Below are positions 18,095 to 27,029 of a stretch of 64,000 nucleotides of DNA, piece by piece. The notes under the pieces were generated by a model. That model was not told where the DNA came from. It did not search any database and was given only the letters and a program-made list of their open reading frames with translations. Location: NCBI GenBank assembly GCA_965249965.1, contig OZ252262.1, positions 2,046,001 to 2,110,000 on the forward strand. The letters are read 5' to 3'. Source of the DNA: HXMU1420-13 sp965249965 (GTDB lineage Bacteria > Bacteroidota > Rhodothermia > Balneolales > Balneolaceae). A program made the position numbers and the translations under genes. How positions within the stretch are numbered: position 1 is the first letter of the stretch; every line of letters starts with the position of its first letter.

Positions 18095-18727
18095 ATGAAT
18101 CATAAATACTTACTACAACTAGTCATATTTCTGATATTAAGCTATCAAAACGTTTTTGCTCAAAGTCAAGATTCGACTTCGCACTTTATAAACCTATTTG
18201 AAGAAGTTGAATGGAAGGGTCTACAAATTTATAGCCCAAGATATGATTTTTCAGATAATGAATTTGATGGATCACAAATACCAAACGAGTTCCATCACTA
18301 TTTTGATAATCTAAAGTTTATAAGTTATTCATTGAATGATGGGGATAGAATATTTGCAGTCTATCGTTTTACAATTAATTCGAATACTATCGGTCTTATT
18401 GTTAGAAATATGAGCATGTATAGTGAAACAGCTGTGTCTATTATTCTATTTGATTTGACTAATAATATTTCCAAATCTCGATTTAGATTAGCTGATTCTT
18501 ATGGAGATGGTATGTGGCGTTTTGCTGAAGATGCATGGCTCCTTGATTTGAATAATGACAATCAATTAGATGTAGTAAAACGGAAAAATGAGTGGTGGGA
18601 AGATGACAATGGGAAACAGCATACCAAAAGTACATTTACTGCTTTTCAGTTTGAATCTGGTGAATTTGTACAATTTGAAACTCAGATTGATACAGCAAAG
18701 TTTAAGGTCTTTAAATGGAGTTACTAA
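18095..18727 (+). CDS. Cassette 10: secreted protein of unknown function
   Basis: 210 residues with a signal peptide (about 1-22, ending VFAQ). The mature part has aromatic-rich strands and a calcium-loop-like LDLNNDNQLDV followed by EWWEDDNGK, resembling an FG-GAP or EF-hand-like site. Probably periplasmic or extracellular. No enzyme motif seen. Confidence 0.7.
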   Translation: MNHKYLLQLVIFLILSYQNVFAQSQDSTSHFINLFEEVEWKGLQIYSPRYDFSDNEFDGSQIPNEFHHYFDNLKFISYSLNDGDRIFAVYRFTINSNTIGLIVRNMSMYSETAVSIILFDLTNNISKSRFRLADSYGDGMWRFAEDAWLLDLNNDNQLDVVKRKNEWWEDDNGKQHTKSTFTAFQFESGEFVQFETQIDTAKFKVFKWSY

Positions 18728-18742
18728 ATAACTTTTTACGCC

Positions 18743-18832
18743 CTATAACAAGCGTTTCAAGCGGACTTCGACGGAGTCCCGAACTTTAATTTTAATAACT
18801 CGGCTCGCCGCTTAAACGCCGGGTCGTTATAT
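18743..18832 (+). repeat. attC site 10 (90-bp class)
   Basis: Begins CTATAACAAGCGTTTCAAG, core GTTATAT at 18826-18832. Confidence 0.93.
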
Positions 18833-18845
18833 GCATTACCAATAG

Positions 18846-19241
18846 ATGCCAAAAGTTAACCCACATATATTTCCTTTAGAATATAAACACAATGGGCATT
18901 TTATATTTATGAAAGACAATAATGAAGCTATTTGCCAAGGTGGACCAATTGTTTCAAAGTTGTTCATTGGTGAATCAAAGGTTGGTAAAGAAGCAGTTTT
19001 TGGTGGACCAATCCTATTTCATAAAAACTGGATATTAGCTCCGAAATTAATTCGAAAGGTTTTAAGAGGTCATGGCTTCCAACTTTTGGGTATTGAGTTA
19101 AATACTTTAGAGACAGTATCACTGATCTCTTTTGAAATAATGATACTTTTACATGAGATTAAAGATGGAAAAATTTATTTCTTTAAAGACAAAGAAAATA
19201 GTACGCTAGAATCAATCGAAATGCCTTTAGAACTTCAGTAA
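18846..19241 (+). CDS. Cassette 11: cytosolic protein of unknown function
   Basis: 131 residues with no signal peptide or membrane segment. Gly-rich turns (ICQGGPIVSKLFIG and AVFGGPILFHKNW) form an internal repeat of about 30 residues, suggesting a duplicated beta motif. No family recognised. It is one of the few cassette products that look soluble. Confidence 0.65.
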   Translation: MPKVNPHIFPLEYKHNGHFIFMKDNNEAICQGGPIVSKLFIGESKVGKEAVFGGPILFHKNWILAPKLIRKVLRGHGFQLLGIELNTLETVSLISFEIMILLHEIKDGKIYFFKDKENSTLESIEMPLELQ

Positions 19242-19246
19242 AATGC

Positions 19247-19336
19247 ATATAACAAGCGTTTCAAGCGGACTCGGACGATGTACGAGTCTTAAATTTTAAT
19301 AACTCGGCTCGCCGCTTAAACGCAGGGTCGTTATAG
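19247..19336 (+). repeat. attC site 11 (90-bp class)
   Basis: Begins ATATAACAAGCGTTTCAAG, core GTTATAG at 19330-19336. Confidence 0.93.
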
Positions 19337-19349
19337 GGCTTACTCAGAA

Positions 19350-19937
19350 TTGAGAAATTTCATATTCATACTGTTTTTGTTTATTGCTTTTTCTCAAGCA
19401 GTTTTTGCTTGTTCTTGTGGTCCTTTGCCTTTCGATACAGCAGTAGAAAGTTCTGATGAAATTTTTATCGGGCGAATAATAGAAATGGACTTTGATCGTG
19501 ATTTATTTCCTTCCAGAGTCTCAGAACATTTTCCACTAACACGTGAAGTATATTGGGTCGCAACTTTTGAGGTTTCAAAAAAGTGGAAAGGCTCTAGAAA
19601 AAGCAAAATTCGAGTTCGCCAAACTGGCAATAGCTGTGAGTTCGAATTCCAGTTTGGTGCAGAATATTTAGTTTTCGCAGAATCTGATGGAAGTATTGGT
19701 TGGAATGGCACAAAAAATTATACAACATGGCTTTGTGCAAGAACTATAAGCACAGTTTATTTTACTGAATGGGGAAAAGAAGACTGGACTTGGGATGACA
19801 GAGATAGATTGGATGAACAATTCCCAAATCCAGTTCAAACAGCTTCATTCTTTAACAACTGGCCAATTTGGTTGCTTTTATTTTTTGCATCAATTTGCTT
19901 TGGTAGTTTCTATTTCAGAAAAAGAAGCGCCCAATAA
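19350..19937 (+). CDS. Cassette 12: TIMP/NTR-like secreted protein with C-terminal anchor
   Basis: 195 residues from a TTG start. The signal peptide ends FACSCGP, so the mature chain starts with a Cys-x-Cys as in tissue-inhibitor-of-metalloproteinase (netrin) domains. Strand motifs DEIFIGRIIEM, FEVSKKWKGS and GAEYLVFAE and paired Cys (NSCEF, WLCARTI) fit the OB-fold of bacterial TIMP-like proteins. A C-terminal membrane segment (about 173-190) is followed by a basic tail. Likely anchored on the outer face of the inner membrane; role unknown. Confidence 0.75.
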   Translation: MRNFIFILFLFIAFSQAVFACSCGPLPFDTAVESSDEIFIGRIIEMDFDRDLFPSRVSEHFPLTREVYWVATFEVSKKWKGSRKSKIRVRQTGNSCEFEFQFGAEYLVFAESDGSIGWNGTKNYTTWLCARTISTVYFTEWGKEDWTWDDRDRLDEQFPNPVQTASFFNNWPIWLLLFFASICFGSFYFRKRSAQ

Positions 19938-20021
19938 CAAGCGTTTCAAACGGACTCGAACGCGGTTCGGGTCTTTAATTTTAATAACTCGGCTCGCCGC
20001 TTAAACGCAGGGTCGTTAGTA
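19932..20021 (+). repeat. attC site 12 (90-bp class)
   Basis: Begins CAATAACAAGCGTTTCAAA, core GTTAGTA at 20015-20021. Confidence 0.93.
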
Positions 20022-20038
20022 ACACTTAAATTCTATCA

Positions 20039-20500
20039 ATGAAAACTTTCTTTAAAATTATCGGGGTTCTTTTTGGTCTTCTTGTCTTAGGTATAATCAT
20101 TTTCATTTTTATGGGTAGAAACTCACTTAAAGAATTAAATGAAATGCAGGCAATGACAGATGAAATTATGGAGAACTTAGACTCGGAATCTGTCTACGAA
20201 TTATTTCCAGAAAAGTACTTTCCCAAGTCGGATTTATATCCAATAATTGGTGGTATTGCGCAAAATTGTGATTGGCAAAACAGAGATGGAAAATTTGTAG
20301 ACTTTTTTAATCACAAAAAAATTGGCGGTGTTGACGAAGTCTCTTTTATCTATGAATATTACCTTAGTTGTGACAGTTTACGTTTTATTGTCACAGTAGC
20401 AAGACTTGAAGAGCCAGAAGTTATGGGGTTTCATCTAGAACCACTTGAAAATGAGAATCCGATGGTTTTGTTTCCCGAAAAACAGCTTATAAATCGTTAA
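20039..20500 (+). CDS. Cassette 13: exact second copy of the cassette 3 protein
   Basis: The 153-residue product is identical to that of 14899-15360, and the whole 608-base cassette with its attC matches the first copy base for base as far as I can read. The copies are 5.1 kb apart with nine other cassettes between. This indicates recent duplication by integrase-mediated excision and reinsertion, or by recombination. Product: one N-terminal membrane anchor and a soluble unknown domain. Confidence 0.75.
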   Translation: MKTFFKIIGVLFGLLVLGIIIFIFMGRNSLKELNEMQAMTDEIMENLDSESVYELFPEKYFPKSDLYPIIGGIAQNCDWQNRDGKFVDFFNHKKIGGVDEVSFIYEYYLSCDSLRFIVTVARLEEPEVMGFHLEPLENENPMVLFPEKQLINR

Positions 20501-20506
20501 TTATGT

Positions 20507-20629
20507 TACTAACAAGCGTTTCAATGGGACGCAGGTAGGGTTTGCACTTAGGCTTGTACCAATGAAAACAATTCAGTTACTTCAATTAAATACGAAAACC
20601 TGCGCCCATTAAACGCGGGGTCGTTATGC
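20507..20629 (+). repeat. attC site 13 (123-bp class)
   Basis: Begins TTACTAACAAGCGTTTCAA, core GTTATGC at 20623-20629. Same sequence as attC 3 up to the core. Confidence 0.93.
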
Positions 20630-20643
20630 AAACAAAAGATCGG

Positions 20644-21252
20644 ATGAAAAAACTACTGTTACATCTTCTTTTTCTTTTCTGCTTTAGTAGTTCGATCATT
20701 TTTGCCCAAGAAACCCATGTTTGGTACGACAAAGATTTTCAACTGATCGATAATTCTATTTTCGTTGGTAGTGATACTCTGATCACGCTTTATTTTTCAA
20801 ATGGTTCCAAGAAAGCTCGTGGTAAATTTGCTTTAGATAAAGATCGCAAGTTATCTCCATTCAAAGTCGGTGAATGGTCTTATTACAATTCAAACGGTTC
20901 TTTACAATCTCAAGGTAATTACCAAATGAGTTCATTCATTGATTGCGGAACTGGTGGACCGCAACGTGCTTTTTACCAGTATAAAATTGGCTCTTGGTCT
21001 TTCTTTGATAAAAATGAGAATGTAATCGCAGAAGGAGATTTCAATGTTGAAGAATTTCCCGTTTCAACTCGTTGTGGTACTGAAAGAATGCTTTTTGGCA
21101 TTACAGATTCCAGCTGGTCTTTTGCTCAATCAAATGACATTAGCATCAAAGAAATTGAAACAGTTGAAATTGATCATGAAAATTATTCAGAAAAAATATT
21201 TCTTGATAGAAAAGAAGAATGGATAAAAGTTGAATACGATTTTTCTCAATAA
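20644..21252 (+). CDS. Cassette 14: secreted MORN-like repeat protein
   Basis: 202 residues from ATG 20644, which opens a clear signal peptide (MKKLLLHLLFLF to IFAQ). An ATG at 20626 in the attC core would prefix six charged residues and is less likely. Two repeats of the type KxGxWSYYNSNGSLQSQGNY and KIGSWSFFDKNENVIAEGDF resemble toxin-antitoxin-type or Bacteroidota MORN-like (antitoxin component YwqK-like) repeats. Probably periplasmic or surface exposed; role unknown. Confidence 0.7.
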   Translation: MKKLLLHLLFLFCFSSSIIFAQETHVWYDKDFQLIDNSIFVGSDTLITLYFSNGSKKARGKFALDKDRKLSPFKVGEWSYYNSNGSLQSQGNYQMSSFIDCGTGGPQRAFYQYKIGSWSFFDKNENVIAEGDFNVEEFPVSTRCGTERMLFGITDSSWSFAQSNDISIKEIETVEIDHENYSEKIFLDRKEEWIKVEYDFSQ

Positions 21253-21260
21253 ACTTGTTT

Positions 21261-21389
21261 GCATAACAAGCGTTTCAAGCGGACTCCCCGCCTGTCCACA
21301 GGTTTGTGGACGCGGGGCAGGCGAACTTGCCTCAAAGCTTTTAACTTAAATCAATCACGGCTCGCCGCTTAAACGCCGGGTCGTTATGT
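21261..21389 (+). repeat. attC site 14 (long class with inserted hairpin)
   Basis: Begins GCATAACAAGCGTTTCAAG, core GTTATGT at 21383-21389. Contains the CCCCGC (21286-21291) to GCGGGG (21312-21317) hairpin also found in attC 5. Confidence 0.92.
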
Positions 21390-21391
21390 GT

Positions 21392-21742
21392 ATGAATCTG
21401 TTAAAACACTTACAATTAGAAAAGTCAGTCTTTGCTTTTGGTGTAACAGCAATCACAATTCAATTGCCATTTCTTGCATTCTTTATTTTTCAACAAACAG
21501 GAATAATAAAAATTCAATGGTTTACCGTAGCAATTGAGAAAAGTGATTTTGCACTATTAGCAACAATGGTTTTCTCCGAAGTTTTTGGCTTATTATTGAT
21601 TGCCTATTCATTGTTTAATAAAGGTAAATATAATTTGAACAGCAGATTTTGGGTCAACGGAACTATTTTACTAATAATAGCTGGTTCGATGACATTTATT
21701 TGGTTTGGTTTCATCTATTTACTATTTAAAAATCCACTATAA
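21392..21742 (+). CDS. Cassette 15: three-span membrane protein
   Basis: 116 residues from ATG 21392; an ATG two codons earlier lies in the attC core. Hydrophobic segments at about 13-35, 50-72 and 86-110. No family recognised. This is the last cassette; its attC is broken. Confidence 0.65.
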   Translation: MNLLKHLQLEKSVFAFGVTAITIQLPFLAFFIFQQTGIIKIQWFTVAIEKSDFALLATMVFSEVFGLLLIAYSLFNKGKYNLNSRFWVNGTILLIIAGSMTFIWFGFIYLLFKNPL

Positions 21743-21749
21743 AACATAC

Positions 21750-21773
21750 ACATAACAAGCGTTTCAAGCGGAT
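21750..21773 (+). repeat. Truncated attC at the right end of the array
   Basis: ACATAACAAGCGTTTCAAGCGGA matches the left arm of the 90-bp attC class, then the sequence departs into chromosomal DNA with no TTAAACGC...GTTA right arm before ggt. The array has been cut here, so the last cassette can no longer be excised with this site. Confidence 0.85.
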
Positions 21774-21845
21774 TGGAAATCATCCACAAGGCACCTAAAA
21801 TTAGCCTTCGACATGCTTCGGCATTAAGCCCAGACACCTGCAATA

Positions 21846-23528
21846 TCAATACCCCGCAACTCCACCATCCGGGCTGGAGGAGTCGGATGCACCGATAAAA
21901 ACGCCATTTTCCTGATCCCAGATAATGCCCATCATTCTGCCTAAGGTGGCTCTTCGGGTTGAAAGAGTATGCCCCATTGCATAAAGGGCATCACGCGTAT
22001 CGGGGGATAATTTATCCGGCTCGTAATAAATTATATCCGGCAACCATTGGTGATGGATTTTCATCGCTTCGATGGCTTTATCAATCGGCATTTCAAACTC
22101 TAATACATTTAAGATGGTCTGGAACGTGGTGTTGATGATGGTTCGTCCACCCGGAGTTCCAATCACCAAATACGGTTTCCCATCTTTAGCTACGATCGTC
22201 GGACTCATACTGGAAAGCATTCTCTTTTCCGGTGCAATTAAATTAGGATCAGAGCCAATCCGCCCGTTAGAGTTTGTAAGCCCGGGAATGGCGTTGAAGT
22301 CACCCATTTCATTGTTCAGAATAAAACCAAGTTCAGGAGAACCCATTCTGGAGCCATAGCTCCATTCGAGGGTATAAGTCAATGAAACGGCATTTCCGGA
22401 TGCATCAATCACAGAAAAATGCGTTGTACTTCGCCCATCATACAATTGGCCAAATTTTGAAGAATCACTTTCGGATGCCTGATTCCAATCAATGTGTTCA
22501 AATCGGTTTTTCGCATGTTCTTTTGAGGTAAGTCGGTCGAGAGGTATATCGGGATTAAAGTCCGGGTCGCCTAGATGTTCTGCCCGATCTGCATAAGCCC
22601 GACGCATACTTTCGGCCACAATGTGCACATATTCGGTAGAATTAAACTCAACCTCTTCCCAATCTACCAACTCCATTATGTTCATCATTTGGATGATACT
22701 TGCCCCACCTGAAGAGGGTGGACCCATCGAGATAATATCAAACTCTTTATAGGAACCTTTTAACGGCTCACGAATTATTGCTTCATATTTTTCTAAATCT
22801 TCTTCGGTGATGATTCCACCGTTTTCAGCCATGTAACTTGCAAGCTTTTGTGCAGTTTCGCCTTTGTAAAACCCATCCCGACCATGATCCCGAATGAGAC
22901 GCAAAGTATGGGCGAGTTCTGGTTGCTGCCATATTTCGCCCATGGTAAGCGGCGTACCTGTGCCGTTGGTGAAGAAATTCTGCATGAACTCATCGGGGGA
23001 GTTTACAGAAAATCTTTGGGCATGTAGTGCAAGTGTAAAACTTAAAGGAAATCCATTTTCTGCTAAATCTATTGCAGGTTGAACCAAATCTGCCCAGGGC
23101 AAACTTCCATGTTCTTGATGGGCTTTCCATAATCCGGCTACGGTTCCCGGAACACCAACTGAAAGCAATCCGAAATGATTACTCATCGCGATATACTCTC
23201 CATTGTCATCCAAATACATATCAATGGTGGATGCAAGTGGTGCTTTTTCTCTAAAATCTATGGTGGTTGAATGTCCATTTTCATCCATAAAAACTAAAAA
23301 CCCACCGCCTCCAATATTTCCTGCCTGTGGGTGAACTACAGCCAAGGCAAAGGCGGTAGCAATGCTGGCATCGATGGCATTTCCACCTTGTTTTAGAATT
23401 TCTGCACCAACTTCAGATGCCATTTGATGGTCGGAGACCACCATTCCATGTTGGTGATAGACCTGTGCTGATACTGAAAGAGTGAATACAAAAAGTAGAA
23501 CAAGAGGGAATAACTTACGCATATGCAC
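21846..23528 (-). CDS. ggt: Gamma-glutamyltransferase
   Basis: 560-residue periplasmic gamma-glutamyltranspeptidase: signal peptide (about 1-21), the substrate-binding region NIGGGGFLVFMDENG and TTIDFREKAP, and the autoprocessing/nucleophile Thr in RSTTHFSVID (small-subunit start). SSMSPTIV and GTPGGRTI supply the oxyanion and glutamate-binding segments. It hydrolyses or transfers the gamma-glutamyl group of glutathione. The gene reads toward the broken end of the cassette array, 73 bases away. Confidence 0.95.
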   Translation of the reverse strand: MHMRKLFPLVLLFVFTLSVSAQVYHQHGMVVSDHQMASEVGAEILKQGGNAIDASIATAFALAVVHPQAGNIGGGGFLVFMDENGHSTTIDFREKAPLASTIDMYLDDNGEYIAMSNHFGLLSVGVPGTVAGLWKAHQEHGSLPWADLVQPAIDLAENGFPLSFTLALHAQRFSVNSPDEFMQNFFTNGTGTPLTMGEIWQQPELAHTLRLIRDHGRDGFYKGETAQKLASYMAENGGIITEEDLEKYEAIIREPLKGSYKEFDIISMGPPSSGGASIIQMMNIMELVDWEEVEFNSTEYVHIVAESMRRAYADRAEHLGDPDFNPDIPLDRLTSKEHAKNRFEHIDWNQASESDSSKFGQLYDGRSTTHFSVIDASGNAVSLTYTLEWSYGSRMGSPELGFILNNEMGDFNAIPGLTNSNGRIGSDPNLIAPEKRMLSSMSPTIVAKDGKPYLVIGTPGGRTIINTTFQTILNVLEFEMPIDKAIEAMKIHHQWLPDIIYYEPDKLSPDTRDALYAMGHTLSTRRATLGRMMGIIWDQENGVFIGASDSSSPDGGVAGY

Positions 23529-23577
23529 AGTTTTGGATTTGGTTGGGAGAGATAATACTAAATCCGCACATAGAAAT

Positions 23578-23607
23578 AAAAAAAGCCCTTGGAGAAGGGC
23601 TTTTCAG
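23578..23607 (-). terminator. Terminator of the S41 peptidase gene (minus strand)
   Basis: On the minus strand AAAGCCCTTCTCCAAGGGCTTT is followed by a T-run. It lies between the stop of the S41 gene and the start of ggt. Confidence 0.85.
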
Positions 23608-23628
23608 AATAGTTCTTAACAACTAGTT

Positions 23629-25539
23629 TCACTGACCACCATCGGGACTGATGTTCGATAGGTCTTCCAGTGAAGCTTGTCCATTTGCCAGTTTCTCTAG
23701 TCGGCCTACGGCGTCCCAGAGGGTCATTGCTTCTTTAAGTGTGGTATCAAAATAATCGTTTACCACTGGGTAAAAGTATTTCATTCCCCAAACCTGACGG
23801 GCAATTTCCGCTTTCATGCGGCCTTCCGCCATCCATGCTACTTCCTCAAAATAGCCTTGAGGAACAAATAAGGAGTCGTTTCGATATTCCGGACTTGTGA
23901 TACCTTCAGTTACGATCATGCCTTCATCAATCAGGCGGGATTTAAACTGGTTCATTTCGTCCCTAGACCATTCAAAGTCTGTTCGGAAATCTTGATACTT
24001 ATCTTCCCATTCAGCTCTAAATGAATCGCCATTGGCATCCAGGTAATCCCGAACGAAGTCGAAGGAAACTCGTTTACGGATTGCAAAATTAAGCATGTAA
24101 CCTGATCGTGTGGTATCCGGGTTGATGATAAAATCAGGTACGATTCCGCCACCGCCGTACACGATACGTCCGGCATCAGTTTTATACTGTAAGGAATCGG
24201 GGATTTCATCAACAAATTCGATGGCGTCGTTCATCGCGTCGTCGTTGCGCTGATAAATTTCATAGGCATATTCTTCACCACCACCTTCGGTGAATGGTTT
24301 TTGTATCACGCGACCCGATGGAGTGGAATATCTTGAAATGGTTACTCGAACCATGCTCTTGTCGATTAGTTCATATTGTTGTTGAACTAACCCTTTTCCA
24401 AAAGTTCGTCGACCTACAATCAGGGCACGATCATGATCCTGAAGTGCGCCAGATACAATTTCACTTGCTGAAGCTGCTCCTTCATCCACCAAAACTATGA
24501 CGGGTTTGTCTTCAAAAATCCCATCTTTTCTTGAATAATATTCCTGAGTAAATCGACTGTGGCGGCTTGTTGTGGCCACTAATTCAGTTCCTCTCGGGAA
24601 AAATTCTTCAGCAATAGCTACAGCCTGACCAAGATATCCGCCCGGATTTCCACGCAAATCAAGAACCAGACGATCCATGCCCTGGGGTTTTAATTCTTCC
24701 ATCGCCTGCATGAACTCATCGTGGGTGGTAGCCGCAAAGCGATTTATTTTAATGTAACCGGTTTGATCATCCAGCATATAAGAGGCGTCTACCGTGTAAA
24801 GAGGAATATCATCTCTTGTGATAGTGAAATAAAGTGGGTTTTTTACTCCGGGTCGAACTATAGTTACATCTACTTCGGTGCCTTTTTCGCCGCGTAATCG
24901 CTTTACCACGTCTTCATTTTGAAAACCAACCGCAGTTGAATCTTCAATTTCTACAATTCTATCACCGGATTGAATTCCAAGCTGGTCACTCGGGCCACCG
25001 GCAATGGCTGTTATCACGGTTATGGTATCTTGAATGATATTAAACTGAACACCAATTCCCTGAAACTTGCCTGCAAAGTTCTCCTGATCAGCCTCACTTT
25101 CTTCTGCTTCAATGAATACAGAATGTGGATCCAGCGTAGAGAATAGTCCTCGAATTGCATACTCAGTTAATCGATTCATGTCTTCATCGGGGCTGTTATT
25201 TGCGACATATAAATAAGCCGACTCAAAATTTTCGTAGGAATCGCGAATAGACGAAATTTCAATGCCCGGGAACGTTGTATCAATGGGCGTGCCATCAATC
25301 TGAAGGGTGGAATCTCTTAATCCCCTTACCATGTATTCGATGCTTTTTTTGTACATCTCTTCTACATCGGGGTATCCGAAATAATTTTGAACGATACTTC
25401 GCTGTGCCTGAACGTATTTGGTAAGATTAGTGGTGTCATCATTTTTTTGATTAATGACGTTATCCACGCCTGTAAAATTCAGCGCAAACAAAACAATGGA
25501 AATGATGACGCTCGGAATTAGGAATCTCTTAATAGTCAT
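23629..25539 (-). CDS. S41 family C-terminal processing peptidase (CtpA/Prc-like)
   Basis: About 636 residues. The start at 25539 puts the membrane anchor (MTIKRFLIPSVIISIVLFAL) at the N-terminus; an upstream ATG at 25563 would add eight residues. A PDZ domain (about 140-210, GVQFNIIQDTITVITAIAGGPSDQLG) precedes the S41 domain with LVLDLRGNPGGYLGQAV and the catalytic Ser in VDEGAASASEIVSGALQDHDRA; the Lys is in RRTFGKGLVQ. Likely trims or degrades periplasmic proteins. Confidence 0.92.
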   Translation of the reverse strand: MTIKRFLIPSVIISIVLFALNFTGVDNVINQKNDDTTNLTKYVQAQRSIVQNYFGYPDVEEMYKKSIEYMVRGLRDSTLQIDGTPIDTTFPGIEISSIRDSYENFESAYLYVANNSPDEDMNRLTEYAIRGLFSTLDPHSVFIEAEESEADQENFAGKFQGIGVQFNIIQDTITVITAIAGGPSDQLGIQSGDRIVEIEDSTAVGFQNEDVVKRLRGEKGTEVDVTIVRPGVKNPLYFTITRDDIPLYTVDASYMLDDQTGYIKINRFAATTHDEFMQAMEELKPQGMDRLVLDLRGNPGGYLGQAVAIAEEFFPRGTELVATTSRHSRFTQEYYSRKDGIFEDKPVIVLVDEGAASASEIVSGALQDHDRALIVGRRTFGKGLVQQQYELIDKSMVRVTISRYSTPSGRVIQKPFTEGGGEEYAYEIYQRNDDAMNDAIEFVDEIPDSLQYKTDAGRIVYGGGGIVPDFIINPDTTRSGYMLNFAIRKRVSFDFVRDYLDANGDSFRAEWEDKYQDFRTDFEWSRDEMNQFKSRLIDEGMIVTEGITSPEYRNDSLFVPQGYFEEVAWMAEGRMKAEIARQVWGMKYFYPVVNDYFDTTLKEAMTLWDAVGRLEKLANGQASLEDLSNISPDGGQ

Positions 25540-25635
25540 TTGAACTCTGATTATAACTGTCATATATAATACCTAAATACGATGTAGATAGTTCTCTGGT
25601 TTCCATTGTAATAAATCTTGTCGATCAAACCAACG

Positions 25636-27027
25636 TTAAAGGATGTAATGGCTCAAATCTTTGTCCTTCACTAAGCCATCCAGTTGTTTCTCGACATAGG
25701 CTTTATCAATATTAATTGTGCCACTGTTGATGTCGTCGGGAACAGCAAACAATAACTCATCAAACAACGAAGACATTATCGTGTGTAGTCTGCGAGCCCC
25801 AATATTTTCTACCTGAGCATTTACTTCTGCAGCAATTCTGGCTAATTCATCAATTGCTTCTTTAGTAAAGTTGATTTCAACACCTTCGGCAGCTAACATA
25901 GCAGTGTATTGCTTTGTAAGTGCATTTTTAGGATGTGACAGAATTTGAATAAAGTCGTTTTCGGTTAATGAATTTAACTCTACACGAATTGGGAAACGTC
26001 CTTGTAGTTCAGGTATTAAATCGGATGGTTTAGAAACATGGAATGCGCCCGAGCCGATAAATAAGATATGATCGGTTTTTACGATGCCGTGCTTAGTGTT
26101 AACGGTGCTTCCTTCAACAATAGGGAGGAGGTCGCGTTGTACACCTTGTCTGCTTACATCCGGTCCACTTTTTCCTGCTCCAGTAGAAGGTTCAGCGATT
26201 TTGTCGATTTCATCAATAAAAACGATCCCTTGTTTCTGCACACGTTCAAGAGCTTCCTGAACGGCAGACTCATGATCAATTAGCTTTTCGGATTCCTCAT
26301 CGAGTAAAATTTCGCGAGCTTCGGCAACGGTAACTTTTCGCTTCGATTTTTTATTTCTGCCGCCAAGTCCGCCCAGCATGTCCTGAAGGTTTACACCCAT
26401 TTCTTCCATGCCACCCGGACCAAAAACTTGCATCATTGGCGCTTTTGAGCTTTTAACCTCGATCTCAATTTTTCGATCTTCCAGCTCACCATTTTTTAGC
26501 TTTTCTCTGAAACGCTCGCGTGTACGCTCGTTCAGCTCTTCATCTGTAGCATTTTGCACATTAAAGCCAACTGCATCTTTAGTAGGATTTGCCGGCGATT
26601 TTCTAAGTGGCGGTATCAAAATATCCAGAATGCGTTCTTCAACTGCATTCGCAGCTTTTTCTTTTACACGCTCCTGCATCTCATCTTTCACCATGTTCAC
26701 GGCATAGTCGGTTAAATCGCGAATCATGGATTCAACATCACGCCCTACATATCCTACTTCCGTAAACTTGGATGCCTCAACTTTCACAAAAGGCGCGCCT
26801 GCTAATTTAGATAGTCGGCGTGCGATTTCGGTTTTCCCGACACCTGTTGGCCCAATTAAAAGGATGTTATTAGGTACAATTTCTTCACGGATATCTTCGT
26901 CCGCGTTCATTCTTCGCCATCTGTTTCTTAAAGCGATCGCAACCGAACGTTTGGCATCTTTCTGGCCAATAATGTATTTATCTAACTCTCTGACAATTTG
27001 TTGCGGTGTTAAATTCTTCTCTTCCAT
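25636..27027 (-). CDS. hslU: ATP-dependent protease ATPase subunit HslU
   Basis: 463-residue AAA+ unfoldase: ELDKYIIGQKDAKRSVAIAL, Walker A GPTGVGKT, an intermediate I-domain (about 110-240), Walker B IVFIDEIDKI, sensor GSGAFHVSKPSDLIPELQGR, and the C-terminal tail LSHYIL that docks into HslV. It unfolds substrates and feeds them to the HslV peptidase. Two bases separate it from hslV upstream, so the pair is one operon. Confidence 0.97.
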   Translation of the reverse strand: MEEKNLTPQQIVRELDKYIIGQKDAKRSVAIALRNRWRRMNADEDIREEIVPNNILLIGPTGVGKTEIARRLSKLAGAPFVKVEASKFTEVGYVGRDVESMIRDLTDYAVNMVKDEMQERVKEKAANAVEERILDILIPPLRKSPANPTKDAVGFNVQNATDEELNERTRERFREKLKNGELEDRKIEIEVKSSKAPMMQVFGPGGMEEMGVNLQDMLGGLGGRNKKSKRKVTVAEAREILLDEESEKLIDHESAVQEALERVQKQGIVFIDEIDKIAEPSTGAGKSGPDVSRQGVQRDLLPIVEGSTVNTKHGIVKTDHILFIGSGAFHVSKPSDLIPELQGRFPIRVELNSLTENDFIQILSHPKNALTKQYTAMLAAEGVEINFTKEAIDELARIAAEVNAQVENIGARRLHTIMSSLFDELLFAVPDDINSGTINIDKAYVEKQLDGLVKDKDLSHYIL

Positions 27028-27029
27028 TA

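Larger units (their letters stand above)
13940..21773 (+). mobile_element. Integron gene-cassette array lacking an integrase (CALIN), 15 cassettes
   Basis: Fourteen complete attC sites and one truncated site separate 15 small cassettes. Each site opens with AACAAGCGTTTCAA and closes with TTAAACGC(C/A/G)GGGTCGTTA, like the VCR sites of Vibrio superintegrons. The bases after each core (for example GTTATGTGC) are complementary to the end of the same cassette (GCACATAAC), as expected of excised circles. I find no integron integrase in the window. Cassette genes are visibly more AT-rich than the flanking core genes. Confidence 0.95.

Noticed and set aside
13940..21773. Repeated attC sites considered as a CRISPR array
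   Set aside because: The repeats are 90-131 bases, imperfectly palindromic, end in GTTRRRY cores and are spaced by whole genes; there are no cas genes.
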